Source of the DNA: an uncultured Collinsella sp.
GTDB taxonomy: Bacteria > Actinomycetota > Coriobacteriia > Coriobacteriales > Coriobacteriaceae
NCBI GenBank assembly: GCA_902495945.1
Contig: CABUZD010000076.1
Coordinates: 1 to 7,809 of the forward strand
Reading direction: 5' to 3'
DNA: 7,809 nt
This document shows positions 1-6,700 of this stretch, piece by piece. The position numbers and the translations under genes are program-made. The notes beneath the pieces were generated by a model that saw nothing but the letters and a program-made list of their open reading frames with translations, did not search any database and was not told the origin of the DNA. The stretch's first letter is position 1. Every line of letters begins with the position of its first letter.

Positions 1-1159
1 AGGGAGCGGCGACGGTCACGGCGTCGGCCGGCATCTTGGTGCGCGGCTTAACGATGGCGGCAAGCGCGTCGATCCAATCCTCGCCGTACTCGACATTACC
101 CTCGATGAGACCCGCCTCGTGCAGCTCAGGAACCATGATCTCGTCGGCAAACTGAGCATCGGACATGCCATTGATGTACTCGGCATTGACCCAGTCGAGC
201 TTCTTGGGGTCGAAGGTCGCCGGGTTCTTGGAGATGCGGTCGAGCGAGAACTTGCTGGCCAGGACATCGCGCGGGATGATCGTGGTTTCGCCGTCGAGCG
301 ACCAGCCGAGCAGCGCCAGGTAGTTGACAAAGGCGTCGGACAGGTAGCCGGCGTCGCGGTACTCCTCCACCGAGGTGGCGCCGTGGCGCTTGGAGAGCTT
401 TTTGCCGTCGGCGCCCAGGATCATGGAGATGTGAGCGAACGTGGGCACGGGAGCGCCGAGGGCCTCGTAGACCATGACCTGACGCGGGGTGTTGGACAGG
501 TGGTCGTCGCCGCGGATGACGTGGGTGATCTTCATCATGGCGTCGTCGACGACGGTCGCGAAGTTATACGTGGGCGTACCGTCGGAGCGGAAGATGACAA
601 AGTCGTCGAGCTCCTTGGCGTCGAAGGTCACCTCTCCGTGGACGGCGTCGTGGATGACGACGTCGCCGCGGTCCTCGGGCACCTTGATGCGCAGGACGTA
701 GGACTCCCCGGCCTCGATGCGGCGGCGGGCCTCCTCGGGATCAAGATCGCGGCAACGGCGCTGATAGCCCTGGAAGGGGTCCTTGCGCTCCTGCGCGGCC
801 TTGCGGTCGGCGTCGAGCTGCCCCTTGGTGCAGAAGCAGGGATAGGCCTTGCCCTCGTCCCAAAGCTTCTGGGCGGCCTGCTTGTACAGGTCCAAGCGCT
901 CGGTCTGGGCGTAGGGGCCAAAATCGCCGCCCACCTCGGGACCCTCGTCCCAGTCCAGGCCCAGCCAACGCATGGCGCGCAGGATGATCTGCGTGTTCTC
1001 GTCGGTGGAGCGGGTGGGGTCGGTGTCGTCGATGCGCAGGATGAACGTGCCGCCGTTAGCACGGGCGAAAGCCCAGTTATAGATAGCGGTGCGGGCGCCG
1101 CCAATGTGCAGCTTGCCCGTCGGTGAGGGTGCAAAGCGGACGCGAACGTCTGATGCCAT
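1..1159 (-). CDS. gltX: glutamyl-tRNA synthetase, N-terminal 386 residues (truncated by window edge)
   Basis: This is a class I aminoacyl-tRNA synthetase that charges tRNA with glutamate in the cytoplasm. Translating the minus strand from the ATG at 1159-1157 gives 386 codons with no stop up to the window edge. Bacterial GltX is usually about 470-500 residues, so most of the C-terminal anticodon-binding region lies outside. The N-terminus reads RFAPSPTGKLHIGGARTA, with the HIGH-type signature HIGG at residues 18-21. The KMSKS-type loop is KLSKRHG at 254-260. A zinc-site pattern like that of E. coli GluRS is visible: C108-F-C110, then Y132-x3-C136. The Rossmann-fold segment FRSDGTPTYNFATVVDD (190-206) and the RGDDHLSNTPRQ stretch (217-228) are typical of Glu/GlnRS. 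The start is supported by AGGAG at 1170-1166, six bases upstream. Whether the enzyme is discriminating or also makes Glu-tRNA(Gln) cannot be judged here. The gene is divergent from metK. Confidence 0.96.
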   Translation of the reverse strand, partial: MASDVRVRFAPSPTGKLHIGGARTAIYNWAFARANGGTFILRIDDTDPTRSTDENTQIILRAMRWLGLDWDEGPEVGGDFGPYAQTERLDLYKQAAQKLWDEGKAYPCFCTKGQLDADRKAAQERKDPFQGYQRRCRDLDPEEARRRIEAGESYVLRIKVPEDRGDVVIHDAVHGEVTFDAKELDDFVIFRSDGTPTYNFATVVDDAMMKITHVIRGDDHLSNTPRQVMVYEALGAPVPTFAHISMILGADGKKLSKRHGATSVEEYRDAGYLSDAFVNYLALLGWSLDGETTIIPRDVLASKFSLDRISKNPATFDPKKLDWVNAEYINGMSDAQFADEIMVPELHEAGLIEGNVEYGEDWIDALAAIVKPRTKMPADAVTVAAP

Positions 1160-1199
1160 GGAAATCTCCTCGATTGCAGGATGGATGTCTAACCGCACC

Positions 1200-1230
1200 A
1201 GTATAAAGCATCAAAGCAACCTCCGCACAA
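1200..1230 (-). promoter_or_regulatory. candidate sigma-70-type promoter of gltX
   Basis: On the minus strand a -10-like TATACT lies at 1205-1200 and a -35-like TTGTGC at 1230-1225, spaced 19 bases. Transcription would start near 1193 and leave a leader of about 34 bases before the gltX ATG. The -10 is good, the -35 is only half-matched and the spacing is long. This is a pattern match only. Confidence 0.4.
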
Positions 1231-1239
1231 AGGGCACCG

Positions 1240-1349
1240 ACCTACTCATTGGGGATACTCATTGGGGACAGACTTAAATGACCAGTCATTGGGCAACCTG
1301 TCGGCACTTAGGAAGGCTGGTCATTTAAGTCTGTCCCCAATGAGTAGGT
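1240..1349. repeat. long inverted repeat between gltX and metK
   Basis: Positions 1256-1285 are the exact reverse complement of 1317-1346, giving 30 perfect base pairs around a 31-base loop (1286-1316). The arms carry the core GGGGACAGACTTAAATGACC. If one copy of a 13-base tandem duplication in the left arm is removed, the match extends to 33 bp, pairing ACC at 1240-1242 with GGT at 1347-1349. There is no U-run after either arm, and the repeat lies between the two candidate promoters. It therefore does not look like a terminator of either gene. It contains no credible reading frame. The GGGGACAGAC core resembles, from memory, repeats seen near REP-associated tyrosine transposases, but no transposase is present here. 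It could be a REP/MITE-like non-autonomous element or a regulator-binding site. Confidence 0.85.
1243..1268. repeat. 13-bp perfect tandem duplication in the left arm of the inverted repeat
   Basis: TACTCATTGGGGA occurs twice back to back, at 1243-1255 and 1256-1268. The right arm of the inverted repeat holds only one complementary copy (1334-1346). The asymmetry suggests a local duplication, for example by slippage, in an originally symmetrical palindrome. A further partial match, TCATTGGG, lies at 1286-1293 in the loop. Confidence 0.9.
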
Positions 1350-1381
1350 GCGGAAAGGGTGTGAATGTTTGATTTACGCGC

Positions 1382-1387
1382 TATGAT
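1382..1387 (+). promoter_or_regulatory. candidate -10 box for metK
   Basis: TATGAT at 1382-1387 is a good -10 hexamer and would start transcription near 1394, about 60 bases upstream of the metK ATG. No convincing -35 lies 16-18 bases upstream: 1359-1364 reads GTGTGA. The sequence TTGATT at 1369-1374 is too close to serve as one. The metK promoter may depend on an activator or lie elsewhere. Confidence 0.35.
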
Positions 1388-1405
1388 GTGCCCTTGCATA
1401 GAGAG

Positions 1406-1432
1406 CCCGGCGGAATGGTAACGGTCGCCGGG
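1406..1432 (+). promoter_or_regulatory. GC-rich hairpin in the probable metK leader
   Basis: CCCGGCG at 1406-1412 pairs perfectly with CGCCGGG at 1426-1432 around a 13-base loop (1413-1425). Five bases after the stem is a run of five T (1438-1442), immediately followed by the metK ribosome binding site and ATG. If transcription starts near 1394, this hairpin fills most of the leader. metK leaders in several bacterial groups carry SAM-sensing riboswitches. I do not recognise a SAM-I, SAM-II, SAM-III or SAM-IV consensus here, so the class and function are unassigned. It may simply be a structured leader. Confidence 0.4.
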
Positions 1433-1454
1433 ACACGTTTTTGAAAGGACAATC

Positions 1455-2735
<1,281 letters not shown>

Positions 2736-2772
2736 GCTAACTCGAAAAGCTACAGCCAAATAACAACGCACC

Positions 2773-2808
2773 AAAAGAAGTACCGGCCCCAACCGGTACT
2801 TCTTTTTT
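2773..2808 (+). terminator. intrinsic terminator of metK
   Basis: The arm at 2773-2786 (AAAAGAAGTACCGG) pairs perfectly over 14 bp with 2793-2806. The loop is CCCCAA (2787-2792) and the T-run is 2803-2808. It begins 37 bases after the metK stop. The A-rich left arm and T-rich right arm could let it work on both strands, but no minus-strand gene ends here. Confidence 0.9.
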
Positions 2809-2902
2809 ATTTAAAGGTTGTGAAGATGAGCCTACCTGGGACATGGAATAAATCACAGGCCGATAAATTTTGCAGCAGAGCGACTCCAGCCATGTATCCT
2901 AA
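2809..2902. other. intergenic stretch between metK terminator and sdaA upstream repeat; possible weak promoter only
   Basis: There is no credible gene here. Weak promoter-like matches on the plus strand are TTGCAG at 2870-2875 with TATCCT at 2895-2900 (19-base spacing), and GATAAA at 2862-2867 without a good -35. A promoter is expected here because the metK terminator should isolate sdaA from upstream transcription, but I cannot place it with confidence. If the TATCCT box is real, the transcript would begin almost exactly at the left arm of the repeat at 2903. Confidence 0.3.
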
Positions 2903-3023
2903 GTTCCGAGGGCTTTGGTATTTGGTCGGTCGCGAGTTCCGCACGAGCCGGAGGCCACTTAATGTGGCCTCCGTGCGAGCCAGGACTGTAGAGCAGGCGA
3001 CCAAATACCAAAGCCCTCGGAAC
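2903..3023. repeat. long inverted repeat with 26-bp perfect arms upstream of sdaA
   Basis: The arm at 2903-2928 (begins GTTCCGAGGGCTTTGG) is the exact reverse complement of 2998-3023, enclosing 69 bases. Inside lies a second hairpin (2941-2976). The element is 121 bp overall, with no gene of its own and no obvious target-site duplication at its edges. It is not followed by a U-run, so it is not a standard terminator. It lacks the GGGTGGNACCGCG-type signature of a T-box leader. Either a MITE-like non-autonomous element or a structured leader of sdaA would fit. Confidence 0.85.
2941..2976. repeat. nested hairpin inside the sdaA upstream repeat
   Basis: GGAGGCCAC at 2950-2958 pairs perfectly with GTGGCCTCC at 2964-2972 around a five-base loop TTAAT. 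Below it, GCAC at 2941-2944 can pair with GTGC at 2973-2976, leaving GAGCC (2945-2949) as a one-sided bulge. Together with the 26-bp outer stem this gives a long, two-tiered stem-loop. Confidence 0.75.
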
Positions 3024-3064
3024 GACGGGACAAGTATGCCCCGCCCCTCGGAACGACGGGACAA
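3014..3064 (+). repeat. 20-bp direct repeat next to the sdaA ribosome binding site
   Basis: CCCTCGGAACGACGGGACAA occurs at 3014-3033 and again, identically, at 3045-3064, a 31-base period. The first ten bases of copy 1 belong to the right arm of the inverted repeat. Copy 2 can pair with the same ten bases of the left arm (2903-2912) and ends one base before the sdaA ribosome binding site (3066-3072). Confidence 0.9.
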
Positions 3065-3065
3065 A

Positions 3066-3072
3066 GAAGGAG
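3066..3072 (+). promoter_or_regulatory. ribosome binding site fixing the sdaA start
   Basis: GAAGGAG at 3066-3072 lies five bases before the ATG at 3078. The reading frame is open upstream as far as a GTG at 2820 and includes an ATG at 2826 with AAAGG eight bases before it. Those upstream starts would translate straight through the inverted repeat and add 84-86 residues unlike the family. The 3078 start gives the expected N-terminus, so it is preferred. Confidence 0.85.
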
Positions 3073-3077
3073 CACCC

Positions 3078-4685
3078 ATGGCAGGCAAGCCGCAAACACT
3101 AGCTACGACCTCGGCATTCGAGATCTTGGGCCCCGTCATGGTCGGCCCCAGCTCATCGCATACCGCCGGCGCCCTGCGCTGCGCCCAAGTTGCCGCCAGC
3201 CTGCTGGAAGGCCGCATCACCAAAGTCACCTTTGGCCTGTGGAACTCCTTCGCCCACACCTACCGCGGCCACGGCACCGACCGCGCGCTCGTCGCAGGCA
3301 TCCTGGGCCTCGACACCGATGACGAGAACATCAAGCAGGCCTTCGACCTCGCACGCGAGCAGGGCCTCGAATATCACTTTGACATCAAGGGCGACGACGC
3401 CTCCATCCACCCCAATACCGTCGACATCGACATGGTCGATGACACGGGCGCCACGGCACAGGTCCGCGGTGAAAGCCTTGGCGGCGGCAAGATGCGCATC
3501 AGCCGCATTAACGGCGTCGGCGTCGACATCTCGGGCATGTATTCCACGCTCTTCGTGGCACACAAGGACGTCCCCGGTGTACTCGCCGCGCTCACCAACC
3601 TGCTCGCCTACGCCCACGTAAACATCGCTTTCTGCCGCACCTACCGCACCGAAGTGGGCGGCCAGGCCTACTCCGTCTTTGAGACCGACGGCGCGCCCGA
3701 CGACACCGTCGTCCCCATGCTGCGCAAGCTCGACAATGTCGATTACGCGACCTTTATCGAGCTCCCCGGTTCTGCCTCGTCGCTCTCTCCCGGCGTCTCG
3801 GCCAAGGAGATCTTCGACGACGGCGAGCAGCTGCTCGATGCGTGTGCCGAGCTCGGCCTGAATATCGGCGCCGTTATGGCCGTGCGCGAGGCGCGTCTGA
3901 CCGGTGAGGCGCACGCCGTCGCCGCCATGCGCCGCGTACTCGACGTCATGCGCGAGGAGACCACAACCCCCATCGTCAATCCGCAGCGCTCGCTCGGCGG
4001 GCTTATCGGCGGCGAGGCCAAACTCGTCGATGCCACCAGCCGCAACGATTTGAGTGCAAGCCTGATGGGCCCCGTTCAGACCGATGCCGTGGCCCGCGCG
4101 ATGGCCGTGCTCGAGCGCTCCGCTACCATGGGCGTGATCGTCGCCGCCCCCACGGCAGGCTCCGCGGGTGTCGTGCCCGGCTGCGTGCTGGCGCTCGCCG
4201 ATCACCTTCAGCTCGACGACGAGCAGGTCATGGACGCGCTCTACTGCGCAGCCGCCATCGGCCTCAACCTCACCACGAGCGCCTGCGTCGCCGGCGCCGA
4301 GGGCGGCTGCCAGGCCGAGGTGGGAAGCGCCGCTGCCATGGCAGCCGCCGCGCTGGTGCAGATGCTCGGCGGCACGCCCGAGCAGGCGCTCGACGCCAGT
4401 TCCATCGCGCTGAGTAACCTGCTGGGCCTCGTTTGTGACCCCGTCGGTGGCCTCGTGGAGGTGCCCTGCCAAAACCGCAACGCCATAGGCGTGGCAGCGG
4501 CCTTTAGCTCGGCACAACTCGCCCTCGCAGGCATTAAGAGCCTGGTTCCGTTTGACCAGATGGCACATGTCATGCTCTCGGTGGGTCACGCGTTGCCGGC
4601 CACGCTGCGCGAGACGGCAAAGGGCGGCATCGCGCAGGCTCCGGCCGCACTTTCGGCCTGTGCAAAATGCGGTGTGTGCGGATAA
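3078..4685 (+). CDS. sdaA: L-serine ammonia-lyase (serine dehydratase), iron-sulfur type, single chain with ACT domain
   Basis: This enzyme deaminates L-serine to pyruvate and ammonia in the cytoplasm using an oxygen-sensitive [4Fe-4S] cluster, linking serine catabolism to pyruvate. The product is 535 residues, against about 454 for E. coli SdaA. Residues 1-150 are the beta-type domain with the conserved GPSSSHTAGALR (23-34). Residues about 155-229 form an ACT-like domain (TLFVAHKDVPGVLAALTNLL), as in two-subunit Bacillus SdaAB. From about 240 to the end is the catalytic alpha-type domain, with PTAGSAGVVPG (358-368), EGGCQAEVG (408-416) and CDPVGGLVEVPCQNRNA (453-469). C411, C453 and C464 have the 42- and 11-residue spacing of the three cluster cysteines reported for the Legionella enzyme. 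The C-terminus is cysteine-rich: C528-x2-C531-x2-C534-G. The order beta-ACT-alpha on one chain looks like a fusion of the two-subunit form. The gene has its own terminator and is preceded by an unusual repeat-filled leader. Confidence 0.95.
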   Translation: MAGKPQTLATTSAFEILGPVMVGPSSSHTAGALRCAQVAASLLEGRITKVTFGLWNSFAHTYRGHGTDRALVAGILGLDTDDENIKQAFDLAREQGLEYHFDIKGDDASIHPNTVDIDMVDDTGATAQVRGESLGGGKMRISRINGVGVDISGMYSTLFVAHKDVPGVLAALTNLLAYAHVNIAFCRTYRTEVGGQAYSVFETDGAPDDTVVPMLRKLDNVDYATFIELPGSASSLSPGVSAKEIFDDGEQLLDACAELGLNIGAVMAVREARLTGEAHAVAAMRRVLDVMREETTTPIVNPQRSLGGLIGGEAKLVDATSRNDLSASLMGPVQTDAVARAMAVLERSATMGVIVAAPTAGSAGVVPGCVLALADHLQLDDEQVMDALYCAAAIGLNLTTSACVAGAEGGCQAEVGSAAAMAAAALVQMLGGTPEQALDASSIALSNLLGLVCDPVGGLVEVPCQNRNAIGVAAAFSSAQLALAGIKSLVPFDQMAHVMLSVGHALPATLRETAKGGIAQAPAALSACAKCGVCG

Positions 4686-4701
4686 CGGCAAAGAATGACT
4701 C

Positions 4702-4730
4702 AAAGGTGGGACAAATGTCCCACCTCTTTT
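4702..4730 (+). terminator. intrinsic terminator of sdaA
   Basis: GGTGGGAC at 4705-4712 pairs with GTCCCACC at 4717-4724 around AAAT. An A-run precedes the stem and TCTTTT (4725-4730) follows it. It starts 17 bases after the sdaA stop codon. Confidence 0.85.
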
Positions 4731-4748
4731 GAATGCCACCGTTTCCGT

Positions 4749-4777
4749 ACCACAAACAGCAGGGCAATCGCTATAAT
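4749..4777 (+). promoter_or_regulatory. promoter of the L,D-transpeptidase gene
   Basis: A perfect consensus -10, TATAAT, lies at 4772-4777. Seventeen bases upstream is ACCACA (4749-4754), which matches only the ACA half of the -35 consensus. Transcription would start near 4784, about 50 bases before the ATG at 4835. Its position just after the sdaA terminator supports an independent unit. Confidence 0.6.
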
Positions 4778-4819
4778 GCAAGCCCAGTAAAAACACGATG
4801 AGCCATAAGGCGAAATTCG

Positions 4820-4824
4820 AAGGA
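4820..4824 (+). promoter_or_regulatory. ribosome binding site deciding the transpeptidase start
   Basis: AAGGA at 4820-4824 is one base before an ATG at 4826 and ten bases before the in-frame ATG at 4835. One base is too close for initiation, so the start at 4835 (MSQNDRTQ) is preferred over 4826 (MHTMSQND). Confidence 0.7.
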
Positions 4825-4834
4825 TATGCATACG

Positions 4835-6568
4835 ATGTCGCAAAACGATCGAACTCAACTGATTCCCGATCCGCAGCAGCCGAGCAGGCACACCGGCGGC
4901 GTTCAGTCACCGCGTCCTATCGCGCCGAGCCACGGTCAGCAGCGTGGTGCGGCAAACGCTTCCCAACGCCCGAACCAACAGCGACAGCAGCGTCAACAAC
5001 GTCAGCAGCGCCAGGCAAACGGCAATGCGCCCAAGCAGCCCCCCACGCACGCTCGAGGCGATCGCGGCCCCGCACGCAAACCCGCCAAGAACAATAAGTC
5101 GGGCAAAAAGACGACGCTCTTTGTCGTCCTGGGTCTTATCGCCATTGTCTATATCGTAGGCATCGTAGCGTTTTCGAAGGTAGCCTACCCCAACACCACC
5201 ATCGCCGGCGTCGACGTCTCGTTCTCCAACGCTTCGTCTGCCGCCACCAAGGTCAACTCGGCATGGAAGCACTATAAGCTCTCCGTGACAGGCGATGACT
5301 TTAGCTGGACCTATCAGCCCGAGTCCGATGAACCCATCGTCGACGGAGAGGCTGCCGCAAAAGAGATCATCAGCCACAACGAAGCCTTTGTATGGCCGGT
5401 CCGCCTTGTGGAATCCTTAAGCGGCAAAACCAAAACAACCGCTACCTCCAACGAAGTCGATCTTGATCAAGACGTCGACCTGTCCATGCTCTCCGACACC
5501 TTTGACCAAAAGAAGTTTGAGAAGGATCTGGGCGCCGCCATCGACGAGTTTAACGAGGGGCGTTCGGGCACGTTCGAGGCCAATAGCTCCTATGACGAGC
5601 AAGCGGGCAAGTTTACCGTCGAGAAGGCGCGCTCCAACGAAAAACTCAACCGCGAGCATGTCATTAAGTATGCCGAGCTCGAGCTTGCCTCGCTAGCCGA
5701 GACCGTAGATCTTTCCAAGCTCGGCAACGATGCCTATGAGCCGCTCAATGGAACGCTGACTGATGATCAGATTCAGGCCGCATGCGATGCCGCCAACAAC
5801 TTCCTGGGCGTCAACGTGACCCTCAAGCTTAACGGCGAGGATGCCGGCAAGGTTGACGGCGCTTCCGTGTTGCAGTGGATCAGCTTTGCCGATCCGGCCA
5901 ACCCCACGCTCGATACGTCGCAGATCAGCAGCTGGGCAGCCGAGCTCGCCAACGGCTTTAATACCGTGGGCTCCACTCGCTGGTGGACGCGCGCCGATGG
6001 CAAGCAGTGCGCCGTCGAAGGCGGTGACTTTGGTTGGTCCATCGACAGTAGCTCGCTCGCCAAGCAGGTCGAGGACGCCATTAACAACAAGCAGACCGGC
6101 GAAATCGAGATCAAGTACTCCCAGAAGGCCGACACCTTTACCGCAAAGGGAGAGCCCGACTGGAAGGCGTATATCGACGTCGACCTGTCCGAGCAGCACG
6201 CGCGCTACTATGACGAGAGCGGCAATATCGTTTGGGAGGCCAACTTTATTTCCGGCAAACCGGGCGAAGACGCCACCCCCGAGGGCGTGTGGCAGATCAA
6301 CAGCAACGACGGCGGCAGCACCCTGATCGGAGCCAAGGACCCCGAGACCGGTAAGCCCAAATACGAGAGTCCGGTGAGCTACTGGATGCCGTTTGAGGGC
6401 AACATGATCGGCTTCCACGATGCCACCTGGCAAAACGACAAGAGCTTCGATAACGCCGAGTCGTACAAGTGGTGCGGCAGCCACGGTTGCATCAACCTGC
6501 GACTGGCCGACGCCAAGGCACTTCACGACTGCATCAAAGTCGGCCTGTGCGTGGTTGTCCACTCGTAG
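4835..6568 (+). CDS. membrane-anchored L,D-transpeptidase (YkuD family) with peptidoglycan-binding-like region
   Basis: L,D-transpeptidases cross-link peptidoglycan through 3-3 bonds, or attach proteins to it, using a catalytic cysteine and acting outside the membrane. The product is 577 residues. Residues 1-92 are a hydrophilic, probably cytoplasmic tail rich in Gln, Arg and Pro, including four QQR units at 48-59. One hydrophobic segment at about 93-115 (TLFVVLGLIAIVYIVGIVAF) is preceded by KNNKSGKK, fitting a type II signal anchor with the C-terminus outside. Residues about 120-345 resemble the putative peptidoglycan-binding domain often found before YkuD domains (PG_binding_4). The YkuD domain spans about 443-577, with the signature GFHDATW (526-532) followed by CGSHGCINL (548-556). 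H528, S549, H550 and C552 fit the HX(n)SHGC motif, with C552 the likely nucleophile. Similar enzymes bypass penicillin-binding-protein cross-linking, but no resistance role can be claimed here. A hairpin follows the gene. Confidence 0.93.
   Translation: MSQNDRTQLIPDPQQPSRHTGGVQSPRPIAPSHGQQRGAANASQRPNQQRQQRQQRQQRQANGNAPKQPPTHARGDRGPARKPAKNNKSGKKTTLFVVLGLIAIVYIVGIVAFSKVAYPNTTIAGVDVSFSNASSAATKVNSAWKHYKLSVTGDDFSWTYQPESDEPIVDGEAAAKEIISHNEAFVWPVRLVESLSGKTKTTATSNEVDLDQDVDLSMLSDTFDQKKFEKDLGAAIDEFNEGRSGTFEANSSYDEQAGKFTVEKARSNEKLNREHVIKYAELELASLAETVDLSKLGNDAYEPLNGTLTDDQIQAACDAANNFLGVNVTLKLNGEDAGKVDGASVLQWISFADPANPTLDTSQISSWAAELANGFNTVGSTRWWTRADGKQCAVEGGDFGWSIDSSSLAKQVEDAINNKQTGEIEIKYSQKADTFTAKGEPDWKAYIDVDLSEQHARYYDESGNIVWEANFISGKPGEDATPEGVWQINSNDGGSTLIGAKDPETGKPKYESPVSYWMPFEGNMIGFHDATWQNDKSFDNAESYKWCGSHGCINLRLADAKALHDCIKVGLCVVVHS
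4976..5014 (+). repeat. QQR-repeat coding tract in the transpeptidase cytoplasmic tail
   Basis: The codons for residues 48-59 encode four consecutive Gln-Gln-Arg units, followed by another Gln. Codons vary between units (CAA/CAG; CGA, CGT, CGT, CGC), so the DNA is not a simple perfect microsatellite. The tract makes the intracellular tail strongly basic and disordered-looking. Confidence 0.85.
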
Positions 6569-6637
6569 TGCAACGCGCGCATTCCTACAACGTGGAACTG
6601 CTGCGACCAATCTAACAGTTCCGAAAGAAACCGTCCC

Positions 6638-6665
6638 ATGCGCCCACCCCAACCGGTGGGCGCAT
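6638..6665 (+). terminator. hairpin after the transpeptidase gene (imperfect terminator or attenuator)
   Basis: ATGCGCCCACC at 6638-6648 pairs perfectly over 11 bp with GGTGGGCGCAT at 6655-6665 around CCAACC. It lies 70 bases after the transpeptidase stop and 35 bases before the next ATG. No T-run follows (ATACTTATC), so termination could be weak. The hairpin may limit, rather than block, transcription into the efflux adaptor gene. A TATACT at 6665-6670 overlaps the right edge and could be a -10 for the next gene, but it has no good -35. Confidence 0.6.
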
Positions 6666-6700
6666 ATACTTATCAAGGTACTTTCTATAAAGGAGACGCT

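Noticed and set aside
119..1126. Open 335-codon plus-strand frame opposite gltX
   Set aside because: It is antisense to an unmistakable gltX. Its Val/Gly/Asp/Leu-rich translation is what GC-rich antisense frames produce, and it shows no domain or ribosome binding site.
1256..1346. Bidirectional terminator for gltX and metK
   Set aside because: Both genes are transcribed away from it, so it lies upstream of both, and neither arm is followed by a T-run.
2820..3077. N-terminal extension of serine deaminase from GTG at 2820 or ATG at 2826
   Set aside because: The frame is open, and ATG 2826 even has AAAGG eight bases upstream. However, the extension is the translated inverted repeat, does not resemble the family, and the strong site at 3066-3072 fixes the start at 3078.
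2903..3077. T-box riboswitch upstream of sdaA
   Set aside because: No T-box antiterminator signature (GGGTGGNACCGCG-like) and no terminator with a U-run lie between the repeat and the start codon.
3058..4715. Shared GGGACAAA in the sdaA upstream repeat and the sdaA terminator as a paired regulatory motif
   Set aside because: An eight-base match in a window this size can occur by chance, and the flanking sequences differ.
3153..4910. Open 585-codon minus-strand frame opposite sdaA
   Set aside because: It lies antisense to the serine deaminase and runs past its 3' end. The His/Gly/Ala/Val-rich composition mirrors the sense codons, and no family is recognisable.
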